Shown: positions 9,838-20,070, counted from the stretch's first letter. The stretch is 64,000 nt of DNA from Mycobacterium gastri (GCF_002102175.1 NZ_LQOX01000116.1:87765-151764), one strand, 5' to 3'. Notes: generated by a model from the sequence alone, not told the origin. A program made the numbers and translations.

Positions 9838-11715
9838 GCTGCCGGCCTGGCGGTACGGCGCCGGGTCGTGGTCAGGGGAGAGTCGCCCCATCGGGCCGGG
9901 TGCCTGCTCGGCGGCCAGCCGCGCCGAACGCGCCGATGCCGCCCAGGCCGCCCATGCGCCGGCGCAGCGCAGCGGTGTCGCCCAGCCAGCGGTTTCGGCG
10001 GAGCCCCGGGCGTCCGGAATACCGGTGACCCGCACGATGCGCACGCCCGGCGCCGCGAGCCAGCGGGCGATGAGCGCGGTCTCCTCGACCAGCGCGCCGC
10101 CGAGCGGCGCCTCGGCCGGCAAAATCGCCTGGGCACCGGCCTGCAGGGCGTCGACCACCGGCATCGGTGACACCCCGCGCCGGGCGGTACCGGCGGCAGC
10201 CAGTTGGCCGTGGCGGATGACAGCAAACTGATAGCCACCACCGCCGTCCGGCGCCGCGGCGATCAGCTCGGGCAGCGCGGCCAGCGCGCGCAACCGCTGA
10301 CCACGCCACAGCGTCTCGATCGCGGTGGCGATATGGTCGCGCAGCCGCGCCGCGCTCTCGTAACGATGTCGCTCGGCCAGGGCGGTGACCTGGTGGATCG
10401 CGGCGGCCAGCGCGGTGTTGTCCCGTCCGTCGATCAAATCCGCCGCGCGCTGCACAGCTTCGGCGTATTGCGCGGCGGTCAGGTTCCGGGCGGCGGGGCA
10501 GGGCGATACCTCCACTTCGGGGCAGGCCGGGCCGTGCAAAGCCGACCGCGCCAGCCGCTTGGTGCACGTTCGGATCCCGGTAAAGCGCGCCAACAGGGTG
10601 GCCGTCTCGGCGGCGTCGGCCCGGGACCGAAACGGGCCGATAACCCGTCCGTGCCGGGGAGCGCGAACGGCGGCCACGCGCGGAAACGCTTCCTCGGTAA
10701 GGGCCACCCACCACCAACGGTGGGGAAATCTTGATCGGCGGTTGTACGGGGGCGCATGTGCGGCCAGCATCCGAAGCTCACGCACACCGGCTTCCAGTGG
10801 GTGCGCGCACTCGACATGGTCGACCGCGACGGCCAGGGTGACCATTTCTTTGATCCGGCCGCGCGGGTCGGCGCCGTTGAAGTATTGGCTTACCCGGCGG
10901 CGCAGGTCGACCGCGGTGCCGACATAGAGCACCTCCCCCGAAGGTCCGCGGAATAGATAGATTCCCGGCCGGTGCGGCAGCCCGTCGGCCAGTACCCGTT
11001 TGCGGCGCTGCGCCGGGCTCACGTTGGGAAGATACGAACGCAGGTCGGCGAAGGTGTGCACGCCCTGGTTGCCCACCCGCTCGATCAGGGCATGCAGGAC
11101 GTCGACGGTGGCCCGGGCATCGTCGAGGGCGCGGTGGGTGGGTTGGGTGGCAACCGAAAACAGCCGCGCCAGTTCGGCCAACCGCACACTGGGCGCTTCC
11201 TCTCGGCTCAGTACCCGCCGTGCCAGGCGGACCGTGCACAGGACCTTCGGCCGCGGCCAGGTGATGTCACACCGCGAAGCGGCAGCCCGCAGGAAGCCGA
11301 TATCGAACCCGGCGTTGTGGGCGACCAGAATCGAGTCGCCGGCGAATTCGAGGAATATCGGCAGGACGGCGCCGATCGTGGGGGCGTCACGGACCATGGC
11401 CGTGGTGATCCCGGTCAGTTGCACGATCTGGGGCGGGATGCTGCGCTGCGGGTCTACCAGCGTGGTGAACTCGCCGAGCACGGTCCCACCGCGCACCTTG
11501 ATCGCCCCGATCTCGGTGATGGCATCTGGCGGCGCAGCTTCGGTGCCCGTGGTGCGGCCGCCGGTTGTCTCGAGGTCGACCACGACGAAGGTGGTCTCCC
11601 GCAGCGGCAATAGCTCGTCGGAGGGCGGGCCCGGCGTGTCCGCCGGGTCGATGCCGGGAAATGCGAGCGGGTCGAGTCCGGCGAGACTCAATTGAGTCCC
11701 GCCGCTAGCGCCCAT
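9712..11715 (-). CDS. DEDD 3'-5' exonuclease fused to GIY-YIG (UvrC-like) domain
   Basis: This 667-residue Rv2191-type protein has two nuclease-like parts. Residues about 40-200 are a DnaQ-family exonuclease with [21 protein letters not shown] and [10 protein letters not shown], which supply the metal-binding acids. Residues about 235-320 form a GIY-YIG domain ([18 protein letters not shown]). A UVR-like helical hairpin follows (about 430-490, [14 protein letters not shown]). The C-terminal endonuclease and helix-hairpin-helix parts of true UvrC are not evident. This exonuclease/UvrC-like fusion suggests a repair or proofreading role. ATG 11715 begins the conserved sequence. Its 3' end runs 126 bases into trpD on the other strand. 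Confidence 0.86.
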   Translation of the reverse strand: MGASGGTQLSLAGLDPLAFPGIDPADTPGPPSDELLPLRETTFVVVDLETTGGRTTGTEAAPPDAITEIGAIKVRGGTVLGEFTTLVDPQRSIPPQIVQLTGITTAMVRDAPTIGAVLPIFLEFAGDSILVAHNAGFDIGFLRAAASRCDITWPRPKVLCTVRLARRVLSREEAPSVRLAELARLFSVATQPTHRALDDARATVDVLHALIERVGNQGVHTFADLRSYLPNVSPAQRRKRVLADGLPHRPGIYLFRGPSGEVLYVGTAVDLRRRVSQYFNGADPRGRIKEMVTLAVAVDHVECAHPLEAGVRELRMLAAHAPPYNRRSRFPHRWWWVALTEEAFPRVAAVRAPRHGRVIGPFRSRADAAETATLLARFTGIRTCTKRLARSALHGPACPEVEVSPCPAARNLTAAQYAEAVQRAADLIDGRDNTALAAAIHQVTALAERHRYESAARLRDHIATAIETLWRGQRLRALAALPELIAAAPDGGGGYQFAVIRHGQLAAAGTARRGVSPMPVVDALQAGAQAILPAEAPLGGALVEETALIARWLAAPGVRIVRVTGIPDARGSAETAGWATPLRCAGAWAAWAASARSARLAAEQAPGPMGRLSPDHDPAPYRQAGSSELPAEPHPSREQLFGRAAVDRLAGPLQAVLPRGQPFSPAG

Positions 11716-11877
11716 GGCGGTGACGTTAGGCAGCCGCACCGACAGCCAACGGTTCCCACGCCGGGCAAGGGTCGGCGGCGCCCGATCCTCAGCAGCGCCG
11801 GAGATGTCGGTGCCGGCGGTTAGCCTTCGGCGCAGCCCCAATGGCGATCGAACGTCTTACCGAAAGGACCGGGATTG

Positions 11878-12147
11878 ATGGCATGGAACGCAGGGAACGG
11901 CGGTAGCGAATACAGCGGCGGCGAGGCCGAAACGGGGGAGGTGGTCATCGACTGTGACGAGTGCGCGGTGCGGGGACGCGCCTGCCGCGATTGTGTGGTG
12001 AGTGTGTTGCTCGGGGTGCCGGACACGTTGTCGCGCGACGAGCAAGCGGCCCTGGAGGCACTCGCCGATGCTGGGTTAGCTCCGAGATTGCGTCTCGTCC
12101 CGATCCGGCGCGGTCGAGGGTCGGGTCCTGCGTCGGGTGTCGCCTGA
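11878..12147 (+). CDS. Small conserved cysteine-rich protein
   Basis: This 89-residue protein has an acidic N-terminus and a compact cysteine cluster, CDECAVRGRACRDC, i.e. two CxxC pairs six residues apart, suitable for zinc binding. After it comes a helix-rich segment (SRDEQAALEALADAGLAPRL). ATG 11878 is preceded by AAAGGA at about 11863-11868. The conserved core and normal codon use support a real gene. Function is unknown; a small zinc-binding regulator or adaptor is only a guess. It lies just upstream of ripC on the same strand. Confidence 0.72.
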   Translation: MAWNAGNGGSEYSGGEAETGEVVIDCDECAVRGRACRDCVVSVLLGVPDTLSRDEQAALEALADAGLAPRLRLVPIRRGRGSGPASGVA

Positions 12148-12322
12148 TCGAGCCTGTATGGTGGTGGAGCGCAAAGACGCGCTTTTTCACATGAAAATGA
12201 CAGAAATCTTGCCATTTTCTTAACTCCTCTGTTTGGACAAAAGCCGAGACCATTTCGTAACCTGTTTGAGACCTAAACCAGCTCGACGGCGCTAGGCCGA
12301 TGGCAGTTTAAGGAAGCAAATC
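12148..12322. promoter_or_regulatory. ripC upstream region
   Basis: These 175 bases are more AT-rich than their surroundings (GAAAATGACAGAAATCTTGC near 12192-12211) and have no gene. They probably hold the ripC promoter. The Shine-Dalgarno AAGGAAG (12310-12316) decides the TTG start at 12323. No operator or riboswitch could be identified with confidence. Confidence 0.4.
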
Positions 12323-13483
12323 TTGAGGCTCGACTGTAGGCATTCGATCGCGCGCGTCATCAAGCGGTCCGCAGTCGGTTCGTTGGCGAGCTTCATCGTG
12401 TTGTCCGGCATCCTGGCCGTGACTGCGATGGCCGACCCCGCCGACGACGCGCTGGCGAAACTCAACGAGCTGTCGCGGCAGGCCGAACAGACCACCGAGG
12501 CGATGCACAGCGCAGAACTCGACCTGAACGCGAAGCTTGTGGCGCAGCAGTCCGCGGAAAAGAAGCTGGCCGACGACCAGGCCGCGCTGGCCGCCGCGAA
12601 AGCGCGCCTAGCCACCTTCCAGATCGCGGTCAACAAGGTCGCGGCCGCCACCTACATGGGTGGCCGCACCAACGGCTTGGATGCGATCTTGACGGCGGAA
12701 TCGCCGCAGCTGCTGATCGACGGTCTTTCGGTGCAGCGGGTGATGGCGCGTCAAATGGCCACGCAGATGGCCGGTTTCCGGGCCGCCGGAGAACAGGCGA
12801 TCAAGGCTGAGCAGGCTTCTGCCAAGTCGGCTGCCGATGCCAAGTCCGCCGCCGAACAAGCCGCGGCGGTGCGGGCCAGTTTGCAGCACAAGCAGAGCCA
12901 GCTGCAGGTGCAGATCGCCGTCGTGAAGTCGCAATACCAGGCCCTGACGCCGGAGCAGCGCACCGCGCTCGCAGACCCGGGACCGATCCCGGCGCGCGTG
13001 CCGGACGCTCCCGGGCCGGCGCCCGAAGGGCTGCCGCCCGGTGCTCCGCCCGAGGGCGTGCCGGCACCCGGCGAGGCGCCGCCTCCCGGCGGAGTGTCCG
13101 ACATACCGTTCCTGGCTCCTGGCGGCGGCGGTGGCGGCGACCGGGCGACTGTGGTGCAGGCAGCCTTGACCCAGATCGGCACTCCGTACGCATGGGGTGG
13201 CGCCGGGCCCGGCGGTTTCGACTGCTCCGGACTGGTCATGTGGGCGTTCCAGCAAGCCGGGATCGCACTGCCGCACTCCAGCCAGGCGCTGGCCCATGGT
13301 GGTCAGCCAGTGGCGCTGTCGGACCTGCAGCCGGGTGACGTGCTGACCTTTTATTCCGACGCCTCACATACCGGCATCTACATCGGCGACGGCCTGATGG
13401 TCCACTCGTCCACCTTCGGCCAACCCGTGCGGGTCGTGCCGATGACCTCCTCGGGTCCGATCTACGACGCCCGTCGCTACTGA
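12323..13483 (+). CDS. ripC: NlpC/P60 peptidoglycan hydrolase RipC
   Basis: The 386-residue protein is a secreted cell-wall endopeptidase, predicted to cut the peptide stem between D-Glu and meso-DAP. It has a basic signal peptide (about 1-37), a long coiled coil (about 40-215, rich in Ala/Gln/Glu/Lys), a Pro/Gly linker (about 220-270) and an NlpC/P60 domain (about 272-386). Catalytic residues are visible in FDCSGLV (Cys) and SHTGIYIG (His). The coiled-coil/linker arrangement is that of RipC, which in M. tuberculosis is controlled by FtsEX. The TTG start at 12323 follows AAGGAAG by 6 bases. Confidence 0.93.
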   Translation: MRLDCRHSIARVIKRSAVGSLASFIVLSGILAVTAMADPADDALAKLNELSRQAEQTTEAMHSAELDLNAKLVAQQSAEKKLADDQAALAAAKARLATFQIAVNKVAAATYMGGRTNGLDAILTAESPQLLIDGLSVQRVMARQMATQMAGFRAAGEQAIKAEQASAKSAADAKSAAEQAAAVRASLQHKQSQLQVQIAVVKSQYQALTPEQRTALADPGPIPARVPDAPGPAPEGLPPGAPPEGVPAPGEAPPPGGVSDIPFLAPGGGGGGDRATVVQAALTQIGTPYAWGGAGPGGFDCSGLVMWAFQQAGIALPHSSQALAHGGQPVALSDLQPGDVLTFYSDASHTGIYIGDGLMVHSSTFGQPVRVVPMTSSGPIYDARRY

Positions 13484-13490
13484 CGACCTC

Positions 13491-14354
13491 GTGGCGTGGC
13501 TTCGCCGCCGGCCCCGGTGGCTGCCGATAACCCTGGCCTTCGTCTTCGTGGCCGAGCTGGTCGCGGCAGCCGCTCTGCCGGCCCATCCGATACGCGACGG
13601 CTCGGCACCACCGTCGGCGGTGCGAGTCGACGGCACCGGCCTCACCCCGGTGGTCGTCGGTGGCCGTACTGTCCGGCTGATCGGCCTCGGCGGCGCGGAC
13701 AGTGAGCGCCTGCTATCCCGTGTCGCGGCGAACCTCGGCCCTGCGATCGACGCGGTCTCGGCCTTTTGGGGCACCGGCTGGCCGCACGAGATCTCGGTGG
13801 TGGCGGCCGGTTCCGACGAACAGTTCCGTACTGCCGCCGGCGGCGGGCCGGCGTCGCAATGGGTCGATATCGCGGCGGTTACCGTCGCCGAGCACGTTGA
13901 TACCGCCCATCGGACCGCTGCCGGCCAACGGATCGTGTTCGCCCCGGGCGCAGCCGCCATGAGCCAATCTGCGCTGCGAATTGTGTTGACACATGAACTT
14001 TTTCACTACGCGGCGCGTGTCGACACCGCACTCGACGCACCGCGCTGGCTGACCGAGGGGGTGGCCGATTTCGTCGCCAGACCGGCGACCGCGCCTCCCG
14101 CCGAACCGCTGCCCCGGGCCCTGCCGTCCGATGCCGACCTGGACACCGCCGGACCGCAGCGCTCGCTGGCATATGACCGGGCGTGGTGGTTTGCCCGCTT
14201 CGTCGCGGAGGCCTACGGGACGACCGCGTTGCGCGGGCTCTACCTGATCGCGTGTGGTGCCGGACACCCCGACTTCGCGACCGCCGCGCGCACCGTACTC
14301 GACACCGACGCTGCCGGGCTGCTCGCCCGCTGGCAGGGGTGGCTGGCCGATTAG
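13491..14354 (+). CDS. Membrane-anchored zinc peptidase-like protein (Rv2189c type)
   Basis: This 287-residue protein has an N-terminal basic stretch and hydrophobic anchor (LPITLAFVFVAELVAAAAL), then an extracytoplasmic domain. LTHELFHYAA contains an HExxH zinc motif (HELFH), and RWLTEGVADFVA follows with a plausible third ligand glutamate, as in the MA-clan peptidases. Substrate is unknown. It starts at GTG 13491, seven bases after ripC, so it is probably in the same operon and may act on the envelope. Confidence 0.82.
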   Translation: MAWLRRRPRWLPITLAFVFVAELVAAAALPAHPIRDGSAPPSAVRVDGTGLTPVVVGGRTVRLIGLGGADSERLLSRVAANLGPAIDAVSAFWGTGWPHEISVVAAGSDEQFRTAAGGGPASQWVDIAAVTVAEHVDTAHRTAAGQRIVFAPGAAAMSQSALRIVLTHELFHYAARVDTALDAPRWLTEGVADFVARPATAPPAEPLPRALPSDADLDTAGPQRSLAYDRAWWFARFVAEAYGTTALRGLYLIACGAGHPDFATAARTVLDTDAAGLLARWQGWLAD

Positions 14355-14364
14355 TCTGACGCAG

Positions 14365-15507
14365 GTGAGCCGGGTTCTGGTGGTAACCAACGACTTTCCG
14401 CCCAGACGCGGCGGCATTCAGTCCTACCTGGGGGAGTTCGTCGGTCGGCTGGTCGAATCGGGATCGCATTCGGTGACGGTGTACGCACCGCGGTGGAAGG
14501 GGGCGCAGGCGTACGACGACGCGGCTTGTGCAGTCGGCTATCGGGTGGTGCGTCATCCCGGCACGCTGATGCTGCCCGTCCCGGCCGTCGACAGCCGCAT
14601 GCGCCGCCTGATCGCCGAGTACGGCATCAATACCGTCTGGTTCGGGGCGGCCGCCCCGCTGGCGCTGCTGGCGCCGCGTGCGCGCCGGGCCGGTGCCACC
14701 CGGATAGTGGCCAGCACGCACGGCCATGAAGTGGGCTGGTCGATGCTGCCGGTCGCGCGGTCGGTGTTGCGCCGAATCGGGGACAGCGCTGACGTAGTGA
14801 CCTTCGTCAGTCGCTACACCCAAGCCCGGTTCGCGCCCGCTTTCGGACCCGATGCCGCGCTGGAATACCTGCCGCCCGGGGTGGACAGCGACCGGTTCCG
14901 GCCGGACCCGGCCGCGCGCGCCGAACTGCGTAAGCGGTACCGGCTGGACGAGCGGCCCGTGGTGGTATGCGTGTCCCGGCTGGTGCCACGCAAAGGCCAG
15001 GACATGCTGGTCAAGGCGCTACCGGCGATCCGCCGGCGCGTCGACGGGGCCGCGCTGGTGATCGTCGGGGGCGGCCCTTACCTGCAGGCGCTGCGCAAGC
15101 TGGCGAAGGACTGCGGGGTGGCCCACCATGTGACGTTCACCGGCGGCGTGCCGGGCGACGAACTACCGGCGCATCACGCGTTCGCCGACGTGTTCGCGAT
15201 GCCGTGCCGCACCCGCGGTGCCGGATTGGACGTCGAGGGCCTGGGGATCGTGTTTCTCGAGGCGTCGGCAAGCGGCGTGCCGGTAATCGCCGGCGAATCC
15301 GGCGGAGCGCCGGAAACGGTGCAGCACAACAAAACTGGGTTGGTGGTCGACGGAACATCGGTGGACAAGGTGGCCGATGCCGTTACCGACTTGCTGACCG
15401 ATCGCGACCGCGCCGCCGCCATGGGCGCAGCCGGCCGGGAATGGGTGACGGCCCAGTGGCGCTGGGACACGCTGGCCACCCGGCTGGCCGGCCTGCTCAG
15501 CAGCTAA
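14365..15507 (+). CDS. pimB: GDP-mannose phosphatidylinositol monomannoside mannosyltransferase
   Basis: This GT4-family enzyme adds the second mannose to phosphatidylinositol monomannoside at the inner face of the membrane, an early step toward PIMs, lipomannan and lipoarabinomannan. The 380-residue protein has an N-terminal acceptor domain ([20 protein letters not shown]) and a C-terminal nucleotide-sugar domain with [10 protein letters not shown] and the E-x7-E loop around [22 protein letters not shown] 14365 gives a length close to M. tuberculosis PimB' (385). Its TAA stop shares bases with the opposing fadD15 stop. Confidence 0.93.
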   Translation: MSRVLVVTNDFPPRRGGIQSYLGEFVGRLVESGSHSVTVYAPRWKGAQAYDDAACAVGYRVVRHPGTLMLPVPAVDSRMRRLIAEYGINTVWFGAAAPLALLAPRARRAGATRIVASTHGHEVGWSMLPVARSVLRRIGDSADVVTFVSRYTQARFAPAFGPDAALEYLPPGVDSDRFRPDPAARAELRKRYRLDERPVVVCVSRLVPRKGQDMLVKALPAIRRRVDGAALVIVGGGPYLQALRKLAKDCGVAHHVTFTGGVPGDELPAHHAFADVFAMPCRTRGAGLDVEGLGIVFLEASASGVPVIAGESGGAPETVQHNKTGLVVDGTSVDKVADAVTDLLTDRDRAAAMGAAGREWVTAQWRWDTLATRLAGLLSS

Positions 15508-17303
15508 GAGGTATAGATCGCCTCGATCTCGTCGGCGAACTTCTCGGCCACCACTTTGCGCTTGACCTTCATCGTCGGTGTCAATTCGCCGGTGTCCTCG
15601 GTGAAGTCGACACCGAGAATGCGGAACTTGCGGATCGACTCGGCATGCGACACCGCCTGGTTGGCTTGTTTGACGGCCGCATCGATTTCGGTCACCAGGT
15701 CGGGATCGTTGGCCAAGTCGCCCACCGACGCGTCGGCGGGCTTGCTGTTGCGCTGCTTCCAGCCGGCGAACGCCTCCGGGTCGATGGTGATCAGCGCGCC
15801 GATGAACGGCTTGGCATCTCCGACCACCATTGCCTGACTGATCAGCGGGTATGCCCGCAGCTGGTCCTCCAACACGGCGGGGGCGACATTCTTACCGCCC
15901 GCGGTGACGATGAGCTCCTTCTTGCGGCCGGTGATGCTCAAGAAGCCGTCCTCGTCGATCGCGCCCAGATCACCGGTGCGGAACCACCCGTCGGTGAAGG
16001 CCTCCCCGGTGGCCTGCTCGTTGCGCCAATAGCCGCTGAACACCACACCACCGCGGACCAACAGCTCCTGGTCGGCGGCGATGCGTAAGCTGTTGCCGGG
16101 CACCAGCTTTCCGACCGTGCCAATCTTGAGGGCACCAACCTGGTTGACCGTGATCGCCGCGCTGGTCTCGGTCAGGCCATAGCCCTCGTAGATGGTCAAG
16201 CCCACGCCGCGGTAGAAGTGGCCCAGCCGCGCGCCCAGCGGCGCCCCGCCGGAGACCGCCGCATGACAGTCACCCCCGAGCGCTGCGCGGAGCTTGTGAT
16301 AGACCAGCCGGTCGAATAGAGCGTGCGTGGCGCGCAGCAGCAGACCCGGGCGTCCGCTGTCGAAGGCGCTGCTCCAATCCACCGCGGTCTGCGCGGCGCG
16401 TTTGAAGATCGCTCCCTTGCCGTCGTTGACGGCATTCTGCTCGGCGGTGTTGTACACCTTCTCGAAAACCCGCGGCACCGAGACCACCACCGTGGGTTTG
16501 AACACCGCGAACTGCGGCAGCAGGTTCTTGATGTCGCTGGTGAACCCCACAGTCACTTTGCTGGCGAACGCCGAGAGCGTCAGCGACCGGGCCAGCACGT
16601 GGGCGAGCGGCAAAAATACCAGGAGCCGCTGTCCCGGGCACAACAGCGTGGGCAGGCATTCCCGGGTGCCCCGGACCTCATGGAGCAGGTTGGAATGCGT
16701 GAGCTGACAGCCTTTGGGCCGTCCGGTCGTCCCGGAGGTGTAGATCAGCGTGGCCGCGTCGTCGGCCCGCAGCGCCTCGAGGCGGGCGGTCAGTTCCGCC
16801 GGGTCAACCGACGCGCCCTCCTCGACGAGCTGGTCGAGCGCCTTGCGGCCGGAACCGTCGATATGCAGCACCCGGCGCAATGCGGGCAGGTCACCGGTGA
16901 GCTCGGCGACCATCGCGGCATGCGCGTCGGTTTCGGCGAACGCCACGACGGCTTCCGAGTTCTGCAGCACCCAACGCACCTGCTCGGCCGACGACGTCTC
17001 GTAGATCGGCACCGTGACCGCGCCCACCGCCAGGATGGCCAGGTCCAGGATCGCCCACTCGTAGCGGGTGGCCGAAAAGATTGACACCCGATCACCGGCC
17101 TGTACCCCGAGCGCGATCAAACCCAATGCCGCACCACGGATCTCATGCGCCGCCTCGGCGCAGGTCACGTCGGTCCAGACGCCGTCGACAAGGCGTTGGT
17201 AGATGACGTACCCGGGATCGTCGCGCTCGTGCTGGAAGACCATGGCCGCGACGTTGTCGCGCTCGCCGACGGAAAAGCGGGCAGGGACACTGTACTGACG
17301 CAC
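15504..17303 (-). CDS. fadD15: Long-chain fatty-acid CoA ligase FadD15
   Basis: The 599-residue protein is a long-chain acyl-CoA synthetase: it activates fatty acids through an acyl-adenylate. Family motifs are [11 protein letters not shown] (ATP loop), [25 protein letters not shown] and [19 protein letters not shown], with a catalytic lysine near the end ([10 protein letters not shown]). Length equals M. tuberculosis FadD15 (600). GTG 17303 is the first plausible start. It is convergent with pimB and divergent from the 17464 gene. The acyl substrate cannot be read from sequence. Confidence 0.94.
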   Translation of the reverse strand: MRQYSVPARFSVGERDNVAAMVFQHERDDPGYVIYQRLVDGVWTDVTCAEAAHEIRGAALGLIALGVQAGDRVSIFSATRYEWAILDLAILAVGAVTVPIYETSSAEQVRWVLQNSEAVVAFAETDAHAAMVAELTGDLPALRRVLHIDGSGRKALDQLVEEGASVDPAELTARLEALRADDAATLIYTSGTTGRPKGCQLTHSNLLHEVRGTRECLPTLLCPGQRLLVFLPLAHVLARSLTLSAFASKVTVGFTSDIKNLLPQFAVFKPTVVVSVPRVFEKVYNTAEQNAVNDGKGAIFKRAAQTAVDWSSAFDSGRPGLLLRATHALFDRLVYHKLRAALGGDCHAAVSGGAPLGARLGHFYRGVGLTIYEGYGLTETSAAITVNQVGALKIGTVGKLVPGNSLRIAADQELLVRGGVVFSGYWRNEQATGEAFTDGWFRTGDLGAIDEDGFLSITGRKKELIVTAGGKNVAPAVLEDQLRAYPLISQAMVVGDAKPFIGALITIDPEAFAGWKQRNSKPADASVGDLANDPDLVTEIDAAVKQANQAVSHAESIRKFRILGVDFTEDTGELTPTMKVKRKVVAEKFADEIEAIYTS

Positions 17304-17463
17304 CTTGCTGACCTCGCTCCAACTGATGTTTTTGCGGGTAGATCCCCTCGTCCCAGCCTAACCGGGCATTAGGGGAAGCCAGGTGATTGCTGGTCTGGGT
17401 GGCTTTTCCGGACCGAGCCGAGCGCCGTTGGCCGTCGATACGCGGGTGTGTGAAGCTGTGGCG

Positions 17464-17853
17464 ATGAACAGCATCCAGATCGCGGACCAGACGTATGTCG
17501 CCGCGGATGGCGCACGGGTGGGAGCTGCGATCGCCGACCCGTCGAAGTGGCGCCGGTGGTGGCCTGATCTGAGGCTGGAGGTCACCGAGGACCGCGCCGA
17601 CAAGGGCATGAGGTGGACGGTCACCGGCGCCCTGACCGGCGCCATGGAAATCTGGCTGGAACCATCGATGGACGGGGTGGTGCTGCACTACTTCCTGCAC
17701 GCCGAACCGACCGCGGCAGCGGCCTGGCAACTGGCCCGGATGAATCTGGCGAAAATAACGCACCGCCGTCGGGTGGCAGCGAAGAAAATGGCGTTCGAGG
17801 TGAAAACCACAGTGGAACAAGCACGCCCCGTCGGGGTTTCTCCGGTAGTTTAA
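17464..17853 (+). CDS. START/SRPBCC-like protein (Rv2186c type)
   Basis: This 129-residue protein is near-identical in length to M. tuberculosis Rv2186c. Its pattern (WRRWWPDLRLEVTEDRADKG, TVTGALTGAMEIWLEP, VVLHYFLHAEPT) fits the polyketide-cyclase/SRPBCC ligand-binding fold, as does its neighbour at 17965. ATG 17464 is chosen over the longer frame to 17383. Ligand unknown; clustering with an acyl-CoA ligase and an acyltransferase suggests a lipid. Confidence 0.85.
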   Translation: MNSIQIADQTYVAADGARVGAAIADPSKWRRWWPDLRLEVTEDRADKGMRWTVTGALTGAMEIWLEPSMDGVVLHYFLHAEPTAAAAWQLARMNLAKITHRRRVAAKKMAFEVKTTVEQARPVGVSPVV

Positions 17854-17964
17854 CCGGGTCGAGTGGGGCTCGAGCTGGGCATCGGGAGTAGCGTTTCTGC
17901 CGAATGGCGGGTATTCCCGAGTAATCGGCGCGCGCTGCGAGGTAACGGGAAAGGGATTAGCCAG

Positions 17965-18402
17965 GTGGCGGACAAGACGAGGCAGACGATCTACATCGAC
18001 GCGACCCCAGGCGAGGTGATGAAGGCGATCGCCGATATCGAGGCTTACCCGGAATGGATTTCGGAGTACAAGGAAGTCGAGGTCCTGGAGGCTGACGACG
18101 AGGGATACCCGCAACGGGCCCGGATGTTGATGGACGCAACCATCTTCAGGGACACCTTGATCATGGCCTACCAGTGGCCGGCGGACCGCCAGTCGCTGAG
18201 CTGGACTCTGGAATCCAGCTCTCTGCTGAAGTCTCTCGAAGGTTCATATATCTTGGAGCCCAACGGTTCTGGAACTGACGTGACCTATGAGCTCTCCGTC
18301 GACCTCGCCGTTCCGATGATCGGGATGCTCAAGCGCAAGGCCGAACGCAGGTTGATCGACGGCGCGTTGAAGGATCTGAAGAAACGAGTCGAGGCTGAGT
18401 GA
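17965..18402 (+). CDS. Polyketide cyclase/dehydrase (SRPBCC) family protein (Rv2185c type)
   Basis: The 145-residue protein belongs to the SRPBCC superfamily of cup-shaped hydrophobic-ligand binders. It has the usual start (TIYIDATPGEVMKAIADIEAYPEW) and a C-terminal long helix (AVPMIGMLKRKAERRLIDGALKDLKKRVE). GTG 17965 gives one residue more than M. tuberculosis Rv2185c; the frame extends upstream without homology. Its stop lies next to the unclear start of the following ATPase gene. Ligand unknown, probably a lipid or polyketide-like molecule. Confidence 0.88.
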   Translation: MADKTRQTIYIDATPGEVMKAIADIEAYPEWISEYKEVEVLEADDEGYPQRARMLMDATIFRDTLIMAYQWPADRQSLSWTLESSSLLKSLEGSYILEPNGSGTDVTYELSVDLAVPMIGMLKRKAERRLIDGALKDLKKRVEAE

Positions 18403-19672
18403 GTCCAGTGAATTCCGGGCGCCAGCCCCGGCCCGGATCAGTCTCTTCGTCGGTAAAGGCGGGGTAGGAAAATCCACACTGGCGGCCGCCACCGCGGTGT
18501 GCGATGCCAGTGCTGGTCAGCGAGTGCTGCTGGTATCGACCGACCAGGCGCACTCGCTGGGCGACGTGCTGGGCATCTCGGTGCCGCCGACCGGCCGGGG
18601 CGAACCGGTCCGCGTTCTCGCCGATCTCGAAACCGGGCGATCGGGGTCCGCCGGCGGCTTCCTGGACGCCCTGGCGCTGGACACCCTGGCGCTGCTCGAG
18701 GTCCGCTGGCGAGACGTCGTCGACGCTCTGGACCGGCGATTCCCCGGCTCCGAGCTGAGCAGCGTTGCACCAGAAGAACTCTCGGCATTGCCCGGGATTC
18801 AGGAGGTGCTCGGGCTGCACGCCGTCGGCGAGCTTGCCACCAGCGGACGTTGGGATCGCGTCGTCGTCGACTGCGCGTCCACCGCGGATGCGCTGCGAAT
18901 GTTGACGCTGCCCGCGACCTTCGGACTCTACGTGGAGCGGGCGTGGCCGCGGCATCGCAGGCTCGCCATCGACGACAACCGATCCGCTGCACTGGTGGAG
19001 TTGCTGGAGCGCACCAGCGCCAGCGTGGACCGGCTCAGCGCCTTGCTGACCGATGGTGACCTGGTCGGCGCCCATCTGGTGCTGACCCCGGAGCGGGTGG
19101 TAGCGGTCGAGGCGGCCCGCACGCTGGGTTCGTTGGCGCTGATGGGCATACGCGTCGAAGAGCTGCTGGTCAATCAGGTCCTGGTCCGGGACGAGACCTA
19201 CGAGTACCGCAGCCTTCCCGACCACCCGGCCTTCTACTGGTATGCCGAACGCATCGCCGAGCAACGCGCCGTCCTGGAAGAACTCGACGCCACCATCGGT
19301 GACCAGGCGCTGGTGCTGGTTCCGCACCTGTCCGGCGAGCCGATCGGCCCCAAGGCGCTGGGCGGTCTGCTCGACGGTGCCCGCCGCCGCCGAGGGTCCG
19401 CGCCGCCGGGTCCGCTGCGGCCTATTGTGGACCTGGAATCCGGGTCGGGGCTTGAGTCGGTATATCGTCTGCGGCTAGCGTTGCCCCAGCTCGATCCCGG
19501 TTCGCTGGCGCTGGGCCGCGCAGACGACGACCTGATCATCAGTGCCGGCGGGGTGCGGCGCAGAGTTCGGTTGGCGTCCGTACTGCGCAGATGCACAGTG
19601 CTGGACGCGCAACTGCGGGGCAGCGAGCTGACCGTTCGATTTCGACCCAATCCGGAGGTGTGGCCGACGTGA
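18395..19672 (+). CDS. ArsA-like P-loop ATPase (Rv2184c type)
   Basis: The protein carries a deviant Walker A GKGGVGKST soon after its start and VLLVSTDQAHSLGDVLG, as in ArsA/GET3 ATPases; later come VVVDCASTADALRML and a C-terminal domain. These enzymes deliver tail-anchored proteins or act as anion-pump ATPases; the mycobacterial role is unknown. The start is a problem: between the in-frame stop at 18377-18379 and the P-loop there is no ATG, GTG or TTG in this frame. A GTG overlapping the upstream stop (18399) is in another frame. CTG 18395, after a GAGG, is the listed but tentative choice; a frameshift near 18400-18436 is the alternative. Confidence 0.78.
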   Translation: MSESSEFRAPAPARISLFVGKGGVGKSTLAAATAVCDASAGQRVLLVSTDQAHSLGDVLGISVPPTGRGEPVRVLADLETGRSGSAGGFLDALALDTLALLEVRWRDVVDALDRRFPGSELSSVAPEELSALPGIQEVLGLHAVGELATSGRWDRVVVDCASTADALRMLTLPATFGLYVERAWPRHRRLAIDDNRSAALVELLERTSASVDRLSALLTDGDLVGAHLVLTPERVVAVEAARTLGSLALMGIRVEELLVNQVLVRDETYEYRSLPDHPAFYWYAERIAEQRAVLEELDATIGDQALVLVPHLSGEPIGPKALGGLLDGARRRRGSAPPGPLRPIVDLESGSGLESVYRLRLALPQLDPGSLALGRADDDLIISAGGVRRRVRLASVLRRCTVLDAQLRGSELTVRFRPNPEVWPT

Positions 19673-20070
19673 CCGGGGTTCATACCGAGGTTGGTCCCGA
19701 ACTGCGCAGGCTTGCGCAGGCAATCCTGGATGCGATCGACCCCGCGATGCGCGCCGCGGCCGCGATGGCGTCCGGGTCGGCCGGCGGTAAAGCAGCCGCC
19801 AAGTGCCAACAGGTGTGGTGTCCGGTATGTGCGCTGGCGGCGGTGGTCGGTGGCGAACAGCACCCGTTGCTGACGGTCATCGCCAACCACAGTGTCGCTT
19901 TGCTCAACGTGATTCGCGCCATGGTCGACGACATTGATCGATCGGCGAAACCGCCGCCGGAGGATCCGCCTGGCGGCGGCCTCACCAGCGAGACACCGCC
20001 GGAGAACGGGTCCGCGGGCCCCGGCGCGAAAACGCGCTACCAGCCCATCCCGGTGAGTTTGCAGGAGTGA
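19669..20070 (+). CDS. Conserved hypothetical protein (Rv2183c type)
   Basis: This 133-residue protein starts at GTG 19669, overlapping the ATPase stop by four bases (GTGA) with GGAGG at 19654-19658; GTG 19660 is an alternative. A short motif CQQVWCPVC suggests a metal site or disulfide, followed by a hydrophobic helix (PLLTVIANHSVALLNVIRAMV). The C-terminal 50 residues are disordered and rich in Pro, Gly and Ser. Function unknown. Coupling to the ArsA-like ATPase gene suggests a shared process. Confidence 0.82.
   Translation: MTGVHTEVGPELRRLAQAILDAIDPAMRAAAAMASGSAGGKAAAKCQQVWCPVCALAAVVGGEQHPLLTVIANHSVALLNVIRAMVDDIDRSAKPPPEDPPGGGLTSETPPENGSAGPGAKTRYQPIPVSLQE

Noticed and set aside
14967..16088. 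373-codon plus-strand frame crossing pimB and fadD15
   Set aside because: Overlaps two strongly supported genes and has Arg/Gly-rich composition with no motif.
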